This document shows positions 27,671 to 36,579 of a DNA stretch of 64,000 bases, piece by piece; positions within the stretch are counted from its first letter, which is position 1, and every line of letters begins with the position of its first letter. The stretch is from Acidimicrobiia bacterium (lineage in GTDB: Bacteria; Actinomycetota; Acidimicrobiia; Spongiisociales; UBA5794), in contig JALSQW010000056.1 of the NCBI GenBank assembly GCA_026985095.1, forward strand, positions 195,144 to 259,143, written 5' to 3'. The notes under the pieces are model-generated. The model was not told the DNA's origin, ran no database searches, and saw only the letters and a program-made list of their open reading frames with translations. Position numbers and translations under genes: made by a program.

Positions 27671-28413
27671 TGACCTACACGTTGGTGCTGCTGCGCCACG
27701 GACAGAGCACATGGAACCTGGAGAACCGGTTCACGGGGTGGACCGACGTTCCGCTGTCGGACCGGGGCGTAGAGGAAGCCACGGAGGCCGGGCGCCTCAT
27801 GGACACCGAGGGGTTCGCGTTCGACGTGCTCCACACGTCACTGTTGCGGCGGGCGATCGATACGGCGGCGATCGCCCTCGACGAGATGGACCTCGGCTGG
27901 ATCCCGGTGTCGAAGAGCTGGCGCCTCAACGAACGGCACTACGGTGCGTTGCAGGGCTTGGACAAGAAGGAGACGGCGAAGCTCCACGGTGCCGAGCAGG
28001 TCCACATCTGGCGACGGTCCTACGACGTCCCTCCGCCCCCGTTGGATCTCGACGATGAGCGCTATCCGGGTCGCGATCCGCGCTATGGGTGGATGCCTCC
28101 CGAGCTCGTTCCCCGCACGGAGTGCCTGAAGGACGTGGTCGAACGGATGTTGCCGTACTGGTACGACCGGATCGTGCCCGACATCCGTGACGGTCGGCGG
28201 GTGATCGTCGTCGCTCACGGCAACAGCCTGCGGGCCCTGGTGAAGCATCTCGATGGGATCTCCGACGAGGAGATCCCGCATCTCAACATCCCGACGGGAA
28301 TCCCTCTGGTGTACGACCTCGACGACGATCTGCGTCCGGTCGGCCGCCGCTACCTGGGCGATCAGGCGGCGGTGGAGGCGGCGGCCGAGGCGGTCGCCAA
28401 GCAGGCGGGATGA
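27670..28413 (+). CDS. gpmA: 2,3-bisphosphoglycerate-dependent phosphoglycerate mutase
   Basis: A 247-residue histidine-phosphatase-fold mutase interconverting 3- and 2-phosphoglycerate. The phosphorylated His is in [20 protein letters not shown]. The partner residues are in [23 protein letters not shown] and [12 protein letters not shown] chose the ATG at 27670, which shares a base with the preceding stop codon, over the GTG at 27667. It extends the gap-pgk-tpiA run. A weak inverted repeat (CCCGAGC and GCTCGGG, 28415-28445, 17-nt loop) just downstream may be a terminator. Confidence 0.95.
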   Translation: MTYTLVLLRHGQSTWNLENRFTGWTDVPLSDRGVEEATEAGRLMDTEGFAFDVLHTSLLRRAIDTAAIALDEMDLGWIPVSKSWRLNERHYGALQGLDKKETAKLHGAEQVHIWRRSYDVPPPPLDLDDERYPGRDPRYGWMPPELVPRTECLKDVVERMLPYWYDRIVPDIRDGRRVIVVAHGNSLRALVKHLDGISDEEIPHLNIPTGIPLVYDLDDDLRPVGRRYLGDQAAVEAAAEAVAKQAG

Positions 28414-28530
28414 GCCCGAGCATGGCAACAACTGGAAGGCTCGGGTTGCGCTCGGACCGCGGCGCGTCCATACTTCCGGGGTCCGACGCCCGTCTCGTTC
28501 GCGGGCTTCCATGAGAAAGGGTCCCCCCAC

Positions 28531-28773
28531 GTGCTGATCGGAATCGTCACGATTCTCCAGCTGCTCGCCGCTCTCGCCCTCATCTTCCTGATCCTGCTGC
28601 ACGCGGGCAAGGGAGGGGGCATGTCCGACATGTTCGGAGGCGGTATGGGCGGCGGATCGCTCGCCGGCTCTACGGTGGTCGAGCGGAACCTCGACCGGCT
28701 GACGGTCGTGGTGGCGGTCCTGTTCTCCATCACCACGTTGTTGTTGACGTGGCTGCTGGCGACACAGGGTTGA
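28531..28773 (+). CDS. secG: Protein translocase subunit SecG
   Basis: An 80-residue membrane protein with two helices (about residues 2-23 and 54-75) separated by a Gly-rich cytoplasmic loop (LLHAGKGGGMSDMFGGGMGGGS). This is the standard SecG layout, an accessory subunit of the SecYEG channel. It starts with GTG. Its position after the glycolytic cluster is conserved in Actinomycetota. A stretch of 117 bp separates it from gpmA, so it may have its own promoter. Confidence 0.93.
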   Translation: MLIGIVTILQLLAALALIFLILLHAGKGGGMSDMFGGGMGGGSLAGSTVVERNLDRLTVVVAVLFSITTLLLTWLLATQG

Positions 28774-28814
28774 TCGGTACGGGGATCCGTCACGCACAAC
28801 AAGGAGGCAACCCT

Positions 28815-30608
28815 TTGAACCGATTGTGGCCCAGCCGCAAGGTCGGGATGCTCGTGCTTCTCGTCGCATTCGCTCTGGTAGCGGCCGCGTGCTCCTCCGG
28901 TGGCACCGCGACGACGACCACGACGTCCACGACCGCAGCACCTGCTGCGACCACGACGACCGCACCACCCGCCACCACCACGACGACCGAACCCAAGTTC
29001 GAGAAGCCGTACGGTGGCGAGGCCGTGGTCGCCCAGGACCAGGAGCCCCCGACGCTGAACCCCTTCGTCCCCGGTGGTGACAACTTCGTTGTCTCGATCA
29101 TCGGACAGGGGTACTTCGCGGGTGTTCAGGAGATCGACGGCTTCACCCTCGAGCTCGTGCCCGAGCTGGTGACCGAGCTCCCGACCGTCTCCAACGGTGG
29201 CGTCACCGTGAACGACGACGGGTCGATGACGGTGAAGTACCAGATCCGCGACGAGGCCGTCTGGGACGACGGGACCCCGATCTCGGGTGACGACTTCCAG
29301 TTCACGCTGGACATCATCCTCGATCCGGACCTCCCGACCGACAAGACGACCTACGACACGATCGTCGACACCAAGGTGGGTCCGAAGACGTTCGAGTACA
29401 CGCTGTCGGCACCGACGGTGCTCTACGAGCTCCTGTTCGGGACCATCATCCCGAAGCACGCCGTGGAGGGCACGGACTTCGTCGCCGACTGGAACGAGAA
29501 GATGTGGCCGTCCGCCGGTCCCTTCAAGTTCGACGAGTGGGCCAAGGGCGAGTTCGTCCACCTGGTCAAGAACGACAACTACTGGAAGACCGACCCCGAG
29601 ACCGGCCAGAAGCTGCCGTATCTCGACGGTGTGACCTTCAAGTTCATCCCGGAGACCGAGGCCGGCCTCAACGCCTTCAAGGCTCGCGAGGTCGACATCA
29701 TCAACCCGCCACCGGCGACCGAGAGCATCGAACAGCTCCAGGCCCTCGAATCCGAGGGTGCCAGGGTCGAGGTGCTCGCCGGTCCCATCTGGGAGCACCT
29801 GAACTTCCAGTTCGGCCCCGGGCGTCTGGAGCGCAACGAGAACTCGTGTAACGAGAACCTCAACATGCGCAAGGCGGTCGCGCACACGATCGACAAGCAG
29901 CTCATCGTCGACGAGATCCTCGCCGGCCAGGTGGAGCCGCTCAATTCGTACGTGGACGCCTTCAGCCCGACGCTGTCGCAGGAAGCCTGGTCGCAGTACG
30001 ACTTCAACGTCGACAAGGCCAAGGAGTTCTACGGCATGGCCGTCGAAGAGATGGGCAAGGACTGCTCGGTGGTGTTCTCGACGACGTCGAACAACGACGC
30101 TCGGGTGAAGCTCTCCGAGCTGTTCGTCGACATGTTCGGCAAGGCCGGGATCCCCTACGAGAACCAGCTCGAGGACTCACAGATCTTCTTCGGTGAGACC
30201 CTCGACAACGGCAAGTGGGACCTCGGTGAGTGGGCCTGGGTCGGCTCGCCGGGCCTGTCGGGTCTCATCGGGATCCACGACGTGTTCGATCCGGAGGGCC
30301 CGCCGCCGGACGGCTCCAACTTCTACCGTTGGGGTACCCCGGACTCGTCGGTCCAGGACGACGCGACCGCACGGTTCGCCGAGATCCGCGACGAGATGAA
30401 CGCGACCGTCGACGACAAGGAGCTCGTGGCCCTCATCAACGAGGCCGAGAACATCCTCGCCGACAACGTGGTCATCTTCCCGCTGTACTCGAGGCTGGAC
30501 CCGGGCGCCGTGTGGGAGGACACCATCGGTGGCTTCAAGCACAACCCGACGTCCGCAGGCATCACCTGGAACATGGAAGAGTGGTACCGGGTCGACCTGG
30601 CCGGTTGA
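28815..30608 (+). CDS. Oligopeptide/dipeptide ABC transporter substrate-binding lipoprotein (SBP family 5)
   Basis: A 597-residue extracellular lipoprotein. A signal peptide ends in a lipobox (LVAAAC), followed by a Thr/Ala/Pro-rich linker of about 35 residues, then an SBP_bac_5 (DppA/OppA-like) domain. The start is a TTG at 28815 with AAGGAGG 7 nt upstream; upstream in-frame codons lie within secG. It would capture peptides or related solutes for the permease genes that follow. A strong terminator hairpin lies 25 bp after its stop, so it may be made in excess over the permeases, which have their own promoter. Confidence 0.93.
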   Translation: MNRLWPSRKVGMLVLLVAFALVAAACSSGGTATTTTTSTTAAPAATTTTAPPATTTTTEPKFEKPYGGEAVVAQDQEPPTLNPFVPGGDNFVVSIIGQGYFAGVQEIDGFTLELVPELVTELPTVSNGGVTVNDDGSMTVKYQIRDEAVWDDGTPISGDDFQFTLDIILDPDLPTDKTTYDTIVDTKVGPKTFEYTLSAPTVLYELLFGTIIPKHAVEGTDFVADWNEKMWPSAGPFKFDEWAKGEFVHLVKNDNYWKTDPETGQKLPYLDGVTFKFIPETEAGLNAFKAREVDIINPPPATESIEQLQALESEGARVEVLAGPIWEHLNFQFGPGRLERNENSCNENLNMRKAVAHTIDKQLIVDEILAGQVEPLNSYVDAFSPTLSQEAWSQYDFNVDKAKEFYGMAVEEMGKDCSVVFSTTSNNDARVKLSELFVDMFGKAGIPYENQLEDSQIFFGETLDNGKWDLGEWAWVGSPGLSGLIGIHDVFDPEGPPPDGSNFYRWGTPDSSVQDDATARFAEIRDEMNATVDDKELVALINEAENILADNVVIFPLYSRLDPGAVWEDTIGGFKHNPTSAGITWNMEEWYRVDLAG

Positions 30609-30632
30609 TCACCCTTCGATGATCCGATGCAC

Positions 30633-30656
30633 GGAGGGGCCCTTCGGGGCCCCTCC
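30633..30656 (+). terminator. Hairpin terminator/attenuator after the substrate-binding protein gene
   Basis: A perfect 10-bp stem (GGAGGGGCCC) with a TTCG tetraloop, 24 bp after the stop codon. It lies between the binding-protein and permease genes, so it probably sets their expression ratio. Confidence 0.8.
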
Positions 30657-30728
30657 GGCGCGTCCGAGCTCCCCGGGCGGCATCGTCGTCGGCCCGACGG
30701 TTCATCCCCGTGGGACCCTCAGGTCGTC

Positions 30729-30734
30729 TATAGT
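30729..30734 (+). promoter_or_regulatory. -10 box for the permease genes
   Basis: TATAGT lies 28 bp upstream of the GTG at 30762, downstream of the terminator. No clear -35 is visible. GGAGG at 30752-30756 is the ribosome site. Confidence 0.5.
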
Positions 30735-30761
30735 TGCTGGCGCCCACGAGCCGGAGGCACA

Positions 30762-31943
30762 GTGCTCGCCTACATCACCCGACGTCTGGTCTACGGACTG
30801 GTCACGCTGCTGGCGTTGAGCATCATCGTGTTCACGCTTCTCCAGCTCTCCGGCGGCGGGCCGCTCGATCGGTTGAAGCTCAACCCGCGCATGGCGCCCT
30901 ACATCCAGGCCCTGACCGAGCAGTGGGGCCTCGACCAGCCTCTCTACAAGCAGTACTGGACGTGGTTGAGGAACTACGTGTCGCCCTGCACCAGCACCGA
31001 CCCACAGGGGTGCACCTCCAGCTTCGGGCTCAAGAACGCGATCCCGATCATCATGCTCGTTCTGGCCATCGCCGCCACCGCCTTCGTCGTCTACTCGGTC
31101 AAGAACCACTGGCGGGGTGCCCTGGTCCTGTTGGTCTGGTTCGTGGCCATCCTCTTCGCCTTCCGGAACATGTCGATCGCCTTCAACTGGGGGATCTCCT
31201 TCCAGGGGGCAGGGCCGGTGTGGGATCTGGTGTTCTCCCGGGTGGGCGCGACCTTCCGGCTCGGCTTCACGGCGCTGCTGCTCGCCCTCATGGTCGGCAT
31301 CCCGTTGGGGATCTACCAGGCGATCCGCCAGTACTCGTTCTTCGATCAGCTCGGGACGACGGCCGCCTTCGTGGCGTTCTCGACCCCGATCTTCGTCATC
31401 GCCCTGGCCCTCCAGATCCTGCTCGCCCTGAAGCTCGAACAGTGGACGGGGGTCAAGCTGTTCTACGTGACGGGGATGAACAACCCGGGCTACGGTGAGA
31501 TGTCCTTCCTCCAGCAGATCGCCGATACCCTCCAGCATCTGACCCTCCCGGCGCTGTCGATCGCCCTCATCTCGCTCGCCGGCTACTCCCGGTTCCAGCG
31601 GGCTTCGATGCTCGACGTCCTGCACTCGGACTACCTGCGGACGGCGAAGGCCAAGGGTCTGCCGCGGCGTCGCATCATCGTCAAGCACGCCCTCCGCAAC
31701 GCCCTCATCCCGATCGTGACCCTCGTGTCCCTCGACGTGGCGTTCATCATCGGTGGCGCCATCATCACCGAGTCGATCTTCGGCTGGCCCGGGATCGGTC
31801 GCCTCTACATCGTGGCCATCGGCACGGTCGACTACCCGGTGGTCATGTCGATCGTCATGATCATCGGGATCGGCATCGTCATCATGAACATCGTCGCCGA
31901 CATCCTGTACGGGGTCATGGACCCCCGGGTGCGGTATGACTGA
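30762..31943 (+). CDS. Oligopeptide ABC transporter permease (DppB-like) with inserted helix pair
   Basis: A 393-residue BPD_transp_1 permease. The N-terminus (MLAYITRRLVYGLVTLLALS) and the C-terminal half with its EAA-type loop (LRTAKAKGLPRRRIIVKHALRNALIP) are typical DppB. Typical DppB is 310-340 residues. Here the first outer loop contains two additional hydrophobic helices (about residues 87-110 and 117-140), flanked by a Cys pair (SPCTSTDPQGC) and joined by KNHWRG. Two added helices keep the topology. The GTG start follows GGAGG by 5 nt. Confidence 0.9.
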   Translation: MLAYITRRLVYGLVTLLALSIIVFTLLQLSGGGPLDRLKLNPRMAPYIQALTEQWGLDQPLYKQYWTWLRNYVSPCTSTDPQGCTSSFGLKNAIPIIMLVLAIAATAFVVYSVKNHWRGALVLLVWFVAILFAFRNMSIAFNWGISFQGAGPVWDLVFSRVGATFRLGFTALLLALMVGIPLGIYQAIRQYSFFDQLGTTAAFVAFSTPIFVIALALQILLALKLEQWTGVKLFYVTGMNNPGYGEMSFLQQIADTLQHLTLPALSIALISLAGYSRFQRASMLDVLHSDYLRTAKAKGLPRRRIIVKHALRNALIPIVTLVSLDVAFIIGGAIITESIFGWPGIGRLYIVAIGTVDYPVVMSIVMIIGIGIVIMNIVADILYGVMDPRVRYD

Positions 31944-31955
31944 CGGGGGGCGTCG

Positions 31956-32930
31956 ATGACCGACATCGAGTACAACCTGGAGTCGGAGGAGCCCGAGCTC
32001 GCGCTCGAGGCGGAGGGGCTCTCCGTCGAGCCGATCACGCAGTGGGATCTCTTCTCGGCCCGCCTTCGCCGTCACCGCTTGGCGATGCTCTCGGCCTTGT
32101 TCCTGGCGTTGCTGGTCGTCCTCGTCCTGATCGCCCCGCTGTTGCCGCTGCATCCACCCACCGAACGGCTCCTCGACGAGTCGGGTCGGAGCCTCGTCAA
32201 CATCGCCCCTCGTCCCGGTCTGTGGTTCGGGACCGACGAGTTGGGCCGCGACGTGCTGTCGCGGATCATCTACGGCGGCCGGGCCAGCCTCATCGTCGGG
32301 TTGACCGCCGGCATCCTGGTGGCGTTGTTCGGGACCCTCGTCGGTTCGCTCGCCGGCTACTACCCGGGGTCGGTGGACCAGGCCCTGATGCGGTTCACCG
32401 ACCTGTGGCTGGGTTTGCCGCTGCTTCCGGTGGCGATCGTCGTGGGCCGCATCCTGCCGGAGATCGCGTTCCTTCCCGGTTGGCTGAAGCAGGGTCCGTT
32501 CGGGATCGCCCTCCTCATCGGGTTCCTCAGCTGGGGGAGCCTGGCCCGCATCGTCCGTGCCGAGTTCCTGTCGTTGCGCGAGAAGGAGTTCGTCGAAGCC
32601 GCCCGCGCCGCAGGTGCCCCCGACAGACGCATCGTCTTCCGCCACATTCTCCCCAACGCGATGAGCCCGATCATCGTGACGACCACCCTGGTGGTGGGCT
32701 CGGCGATCATCATCGAGGCAGCCCTGTCGTTCCTCGGCTTCGGGGTGCCGCCGCCCACTCCCACGTGGGGCGGGATGGTCTCCGAAGGGGGCCGCCTGGC
32801 GGCGCGCGGTTTCTGGTGGGAGTTGGTGTTCTCCGGCGCCGCGCTCGTCGCCACCGTGCTTGCGATCAACTTCTTCGGCGACGGTCTTCGTGACGCCCTC
32901 GACCCGACACAGACGATCGAGAGGAAGTAG
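31956..32930 (+). CDS. Oligopeptide ABC transporter permease (DppC-like)
   Basis: A 324-residue BPD_transp_1 permease. A hydrophilic N-terminal tail of about 35 residues precedes the first helix. The characteristic outer-loop segment ([12 protein letters not shown] ... [20 protein letters not shown]) and EAA loop ([23 protein letters not shown]) are present, with about six helices. It forms the transmembrane channel together with the DppB-like protein. It starts 12 bp after that gene and ends 5 bp before the first ATPase gene. Confidence 0.94.
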   Translation: MTDIEYNLESEEPELALEAEGLSVEPITQWDLFSARLRRHRLAMLSALFLALLVVLVLIAPLLPLHPPTERLLDESGRSLVNIAPRPGLWFGTDELGRDVLSRIIYGGRASLIVGLTAGILVALFGTLVGSLAGYYPGSVDQALMRFTDLWLGLPLLPVAIVVGRILPEIAFLPGWLKQGPFGIALLIGFLSWGSLARIVRAEFLSLREKEFVEAARAAGAPDRRIVFRHILPNAMSPIIVTTTLVVGSAIIIEAALSFLGFGVPPPTPTWGGMVSEGGRLAARGFWWELVFSGAALVATVLAINFFGDGLRDALDPTQTIERK

Positions 32931-32935
32931 TCAGG

Positions 32936-33976
32936 GTGACCGAGCCGCTCCTCAAGGTGGAAGATCTCCGCACGTACTTCGCGACCGAAGAGGGTGTCGT
33001 CCGTGCCGTGGACGGGATCTCCTTCGAGATGCGGCGCGGGGAACGGCGGGGCGTCGTCGGTGAGTCGGGATCGGGCAAGTCGGTCACGGCGATGTCGATC
33101 ATGGGGCTGATCGAGCCGCCTGCCGGTGACATTGTGACGGGACGGATCGTCTTCGACGGGCAGAACCTGCTGGAGCTGTCCGAGGACGAGATGCAGTCCA
33201 TCCGCGGCGGCAGGATCGCCATGATCTTCCAGGACCCGATGACGGCCCTGAACCCGGTGTACACGATCGGCGATCAGCTCATGGAGACGATCGTGCTCCA
33301 CCAGAAGGTCTCCAAGGCCGAAGCCAGGGAGATCGCCATCCAGGCGCTCCGCGACGTGCAGATCCCCAACGCCGAGCATCGGCTCAACGACTACCCGCAC
33401 CAGTTCTCCGGCGGTATGCGCCAACGCGTGATGATCGCCATGGGGCTGTCGTGCAGCCCCGACCTGCTGATCGCCGACGAACCGACGACGGCGCTCGACG
33501 TGACCACCCAGGCGCAGATCATGGACCTCATGTTGCATCTGGCGGAAGACCGAGGCACCGCGGTCATGCTCATCACCCACGACCTCGGTGTGGTCGCCGG
33601 GTTCTGCGACACCGTGCAGGTCATGTACGCCGGGGGCATCGTCGAGTCGGGGACCATCGACGACATCTACCACAACCCGCAACACCCCTACACGTGGGGG
33701 TTGCTGGGGTCGATGACCAGGCTCGACGACGCCACTCAGCATCGGCTCCATTCGATCTCGGGAGCGCCGCCGTCGCTGATCAAACTGCCGGAAGGCTGCC
33801 GGTTCCGCCCTCGCTGCCAGTTCGCCACCGACATCTGCCGGCAGGTCCTCCCTGTCCTGAGGCCGGTCGGGAACCCCGGGCAGATGGCGGCGTGCCATCG
33901 CTCCGAGGAGCTCGACCTCAAGGCGCTCTCGGTCGACGGCGAGGTCGGCGCTGCCGCGTCGGAGGTGACGTCATGA
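32936..33976 (+). CDS. Oligopeptide ABC transporter ATPase (DppD-like)
   Basis: A 346-residue ABC ATPase. Walker A GESGSGKS is at about residues 42-49, then the Q-loop ([11 protein letters not shown]), signature FSGGMRQRV, Walker [13 protein letters not shown] and H-loop MLITHDLG. The C-terminal oligopeptide-transporter domain contains a Cys motif (CRFRPRC...C) seen in iron-sulfur or metal-binding DppD/OppD proteins. It starts with GTG and overlaps the next gene by 4 bp (ATGA), so the two ATPases are translationally coupled and act as a heterodimer. Confidence 0.95.
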   Translation: MTEPLLKVEDLRTYFATEEGVVRAVDGISFEMRRGERRGVVGESGSGKSVTAMSIMGLIEPPAGDIVTGRIVFDGQNLLELSEDEMQSIRGGRIAMIFQDPMTALNPVYTIGDQLMETIVLHQKVSKAEAREIAIQALRDVQIPNAEHRLNDYPHQFSGGMRQRVMIAMGLSCSPDLLIADEPTTALDVTTQAQIMDLMLHLAEDRGTAVMLITHDLGVVAGFCDTVQVMYAGGIVESGTIDDIYHNPQHPYTWGLLGSMTRLDDATQHRLHSISGAPPSLIKLPEGCRFRPRCQFATDICRQVLPVLRPVGNPGQMAACHRSEELDLKALSVDGEVGAAASEVTS

Positions 33977-35040
33977 CCGAGGTTCCTTCCGCCTATCAGC
34001 GGCACATCGGCGAGGCCGCCGCCCTGCCGGAGAACGTCATGCTCCGGGTGAACCATCTGGTCAAGGAGTTCCCCATCACCCGGGGGGTGTTCTTCAAGAA
34101 GCAGGTCGGTGCCGTCCAGGCCGTGTCCGACATCTCCTTCGAGATCCGCAAGGGCGAGACCCTCGGGCTGGTGGGGGAGTCGGGGTGCGGGAAGTCCACC
34201 ACCGCTCGGTGTGTCCTGCGTCTGCTCGAGCCGACGGGTGGCGACGTCTACTTCCGTACCGGAGAGGACGACCACATCGTCGATATCGCCACCGCCGACA
34301 AGGACACGCTGCGCGAGATCCGGCGGGAGATGCAGATCGTCTTCCAGGATCCCTACGCGTCCCTGAACCCGATGATGACGGTCGCCAGCATCGTGGCCGA
34401 GCCGCTCGTGGTGCACGATGTCGGGACCAAGGAGGAGCGTCTGGAGCGGGTCAAGGAGCTGCTCCAGGTGGTCGGGCTCAGCCCCGAGCACGCGAACCGG
34501 TACCCGCACGAGTTCTCCGGCGGTCAGCGGCAGCGCATCGGCGTCGCTCGGGCGTTGGCGCTCAACCCGAGCTTCATGGTCCTCGACGAGCCGGTCTCTG
34601 CGCTCGACGTGTCGATCCAGGCTCAGGTTCTCAACTTGATGCAGGATCTCCAGGAAGAGCTCGGTCTCACCTACCTGTTCATCGCTCACGATCTGTCGGT
34701 GGTGCGGCACATCTCCGACCGGGTGGCCGTGATGTACCTGGGCAAGATCGCCGAGCTGGCCGATCGGGACGCGTTGTACGAGCAACCCATGCACCCGTAC
34801 ACCCATGCGCTGCTGTCGGCGGTTCCGATCCCCGATCCGGATATCGAGGCGAAGCGAAGCAGGATCCTGCTCGAGGGTGACATCCCGTCCCCGGCGAACC
34901 CTCCGAGCGGATGTCGGTTCCATACGCGCTGCCCGAAGGCCAAGGAGGGCGTGTGCGATGTCGACGTGCCCGAGCTGAGGGAGCTGGAGTCCGATCACTG
35001 GGTCGCCTGCCACTTCCCCGAGGTCAAGAAGGTCTTCTGA
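33973..35040 (+). CDS. Oligopeptide ABC transporter ATPase (DppF-like)
   Basis: A 355-residue ABC ATPase. It has Walker A GESGCGKS, signature FSGGQRQRI, Walker [12 protein letters not shown] and H-loop FIAHDLS, with the C-terminal oligo_HPY region ([15 protein letters not shown]) carrying a Cys set. It pairs with the DppD-like ATPase to drive peptide import. It is the last gene of the transporter operon, ending 40 bp before the tRNA-Leu gene. The ATG at 33973 is preferred to earlier in-frame codons because those lie within the previous gene. Confidence 0.95.
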   Translation: MTEVPSAYQRHIGEAAALPENVMLRVNHLVKEFPITRGVFFKKQVGAVQAVSDISFEIRKGETLGLVGESGCGKSTTARCVLRLLEPTGGDVYFRTGEDDHIVDIATADKDTLREIRREMQIVFQDPYASLNPMMTVASIVAEPLVVHDVGTKEERLERVKELLQVVGLSPEHANRYPHEFSGGQRQRIGVARALALNPSFMVLDEPVSALDVSIQAQVLNLMQDLQEELGLTYLFIAHDLSVVRHISDRVAVMYLGKIAELADRDALYEQPMHPYTHALLSAVPIPDPDIEAKRSRILLEGDIPSPANPPSGCRFHTRCPKAKEGVCDVDVPELRELESDHWVACHFPEVKKVF

Positions 35041-35063
35041 CCGGACTGGAGCCGCGGTCCCCC

Positions 35064-35069
35064 TATACT
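35064..35069 (+). promoter_or_regulatory. -10 box for tRNA-Leu
   Basis: TATACT lies 11 bp upstream of the mature tRNA 5' end. No convincing -35 hexamer is present. Confidence 0.55.
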
Positions 35070-35080
35070 CCCGTCGCCGC

Positions 35081-35165
35081 GTCGGAGTGGCGGAATTGGT
35101 AGACGCGCTAGGTTGAGGGCCTAGTGGGAGAATATCCCGTGGAGGTTCGAGTCCTCTCTCCGACA
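35081..35165 (+). tRNA. tRNA-Leu (anticodon GAG)
   Basis: An 85-nt cloverleaf. Acceptor arms GTCGGAG and CTCCGAC pair over 7 bp with discriminator A. The anticodon stem CTAGG/CCTAG closes the loop TTGAGGG, with anticodon GAG at 35115-35117. A long class II variable arm (TGGGAGAATATCCC) and a T-arm with TTCGAGT are present. The 3' CCA is not encoded. It reads CTC and CTT codons. An accessory region begins immediately downstream, a common integration site for mobile DNA. Confidence 0.96.
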
Positions 35166-35238
35166 CCGACACATACTTGACTCCACGCCCTCCTGACAGA
35201 GATCCGTAGAGCTGGAGTCGAGATATCCACCCGGATTT

Positions 35239-35269
35239 GTAGACGCCTATGTCTACGCGTTGGTAGACT
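35239..35269 (+). promoter_or_regulatory. Toxin-antitoxin operator and leaderless promoter
   Basis: Three 6-bp half-sites occur at a 12-bp period: GTAGAC (35239-35244), GTCTAC (35251-35256) and GTAGAC (35263-35268), with alternating orientation. The last overlaps a -10 box TAGACT (35264-35269) that lies 7 nt from the antitoxin ATG. Binding of a ribbon-helix-helix antitoxin here would block transcription, the usual autoregulation of such operons. Confidence 0.7.
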
Positions 35270-35276
35270 AGCCGAT

Positions 35277-35516
35277 ATGAGCACGACAATACGGGTGAGC
35301 GAGGAGACTCGAGACCGGCTCGCATCACTGGCGAATGCGACCGGGCGTCCGATGACAAGGGTCCTCGAGGATGCCGTCGAAGCTTTGGAGCGGCGGATCT
35401 TCTTCGAGACGTTCAATCGACGCTATCAAGAGCTTCGTGATGATCCCGAGGCATGGGCCGAGATCGAGCAAGAGCGGCGAGCTGAGGAGGGCGTGGTCGG
35501 AGACGCCTCCGCGTGA
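35277..35516 (+). CDS. Ribbon-helix-helix antitoxin (MazE-like partner)
   Basis: A 79-residue protein. The N-terminal MSTTIRVSEETRDRLASLA segment is a ribbon-helix-helix DNA-binding start, and the acidic C-terminal half (RRYQELRDDPEAWAEIEQERR) is the usual toxin-wrapping region. It would neutralise the MazF-like toxin and repress the operon at the GTAGAC repeats. The predicted mRNA is leaderless. The 4-bp overlap with the toxin gene (GTGA) keeps antitoxin production ahead of toxin. Confidence 0.88.
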   Translation: MSTTIRVSEETRDRLASLANATGRPMTRVLEDAVEALERRIFFETFNRRYQELRDDPEAWAEIEQERRAEEGVVGDASA

Positions 35517-35851
35517 CGCCTCGCCGAGGGGAGATCTGGCTGGTCGACTTCGGAGAGCCAGCGGGTCGTGAGCAGGCGGGAACACGTCCCGCCGTGGTTG
35601 TATCGACGGATGCCCTCAATGAGGGCCCGTCCGGTGTCGTGCTTGTGGTTCCCCTGACGTCGACGCGCCGTCAGCTTCCATCTCATGTGGAGATTGAGCC
35701 GGGGGAATCGGGTCTCAGCGATTCGAGTTATGCCAAGTGCGAGGATGTCAAGTCCGTCTCGGAGCGGCGTCTCGTCGGTCGTCTAGGCGTCGCGGGCCCC
35801 GAGCCCATGTTCGAGATCGGGCAGGTGCTCCGATACTTGTTGGAGCTGTGA
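35513..35851 (+). CDS. mazF: MazF/PemK-family mRNA interferase toxin
   Basis: A 112-residue PemK-fold toxin. The conserved start PRRGEIWLVDFG, the GREQAGTRPAVVVSTD segment and the strand VVPLTST match the family's active-site groove (Arg and Thr/Ser residues). SYAKCEDVKSVSERRL follows. MazF enzymes cut single-stranded mRNA at short motifs and are held inactive by the antitoxin encoded upstream. It starts with GTG overlapping the antitoxin stop. Its location just downstream of a tRNA suggests acquisition. Confidence 0.92.
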   Translation: MTPRRGEIWLVDFGEPAGREQAGTRPAVVVSTDALNEGPSGVVLVVPLTSTRRQLPSHVEIEPGESGLSDSSYAKCEDVKSVSERRLVGRLGVAGPEPMFEIGQVLRYLLEL

Positions 35852-36269
35852 GTCTTTCTCGGAACTCGACGAGGTTCGGAACGATGTCATCAGCGGCGCC
35901 ACCGGCCGTGTAGCCCGCCACCGCAACGCTTCTCCGACACTCGACTCGACGCCATCTCCGGGATTCGACGACGACCCGGCCGTCTCGGTGGTAGGTGATG
36001 TCGATCCCCATCTCGGCGTAGACCCTGGCCTTGTTTGCAGGGTCGGCGGCGGCGAGGGTGGCGGTGATGTCCTGCAAGCCGGCGACGAGCGCCTTGATGT
36101 CGTCTGCTGTGAGCCTGGTGGTGGGTGTCCTGCCGAGGAGGGATTCGGGTCGACGACGTTCCTGGTTGGTCTCGGCGATCCATTTGCTAACGGCTGAGGC
36201 GGCCTCGGGTTCGGTCCTGACGATGGTGCGGTAGGTGTCGAGGTCTTGGTCGAGCTTGCGGGTGCGTTC
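35852..36269 (-). pseudogene. Remnant of a serine recombinase/resolvase C-terminus
   Basis: On the minus strand the frame reads ERTRKLDQDLDTYRTIV, then AETNQERRRPESLLGR, then TLAAADPANKARVYAEMGI and ITYHRDGRVVVES. This matches the C-terminal segment of large actinobacterial recombinase family proteins (ADP..KA.VYAELG...TY...GRV.VE). The catalytic Ser domain and zinc ribbon are missing, and a TGA (36272-36270) interrupts the frame just upstream. It is therefore a decayed mobile-element gene that marks this as an old integration region. The 3' limit is uncertain. Confidence 0.6.
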
Positions 36270-36579
36270 TCAGATCTCGGAGCGAAGGAGGAGATCCGAC
36301 GTCAGACACGCCAACCGCACCGAAACGAAGCCGCCGAGCTCCAAGCCACCCCCCGCGTCGTCGTCCGTGTGACCAGCGCAGAACCCGCTCCACCACCACA
36401 CGCACGTCGCGGATTTCTCCGGTATCACGGCACTCGCTCTCTCGTGTCCGGCACCGCCTGGTTCGTTTCACCTCTTCATTCGCCGAATCGGCCTTTCGGG
36501 TTCCCCATGCGGTCACCGTGAAGTTGTCATGGACCGGACATGGGGGTCGGTGATACGTTGCTCGGGAGAGGTGCTAGGC
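36270..36579. other. 310-bp stretch without a supported gene
   Basis: The frames here are short and lack ribosome sites. The minus-strand frame of the recombinase remnant stays open beyond the TGA for about 50 codons but shows no recognisable motif. I see nothing else to annotate. Confidence 0.5.

Noticed and set aside
35166-35238. Search for a CRISPR array or attachment-site repeat after the tRNA
   Set aside because: No regularly spaced repeats exist anywhere in the window, and I could not find a second copy of the tRNA 3' end.
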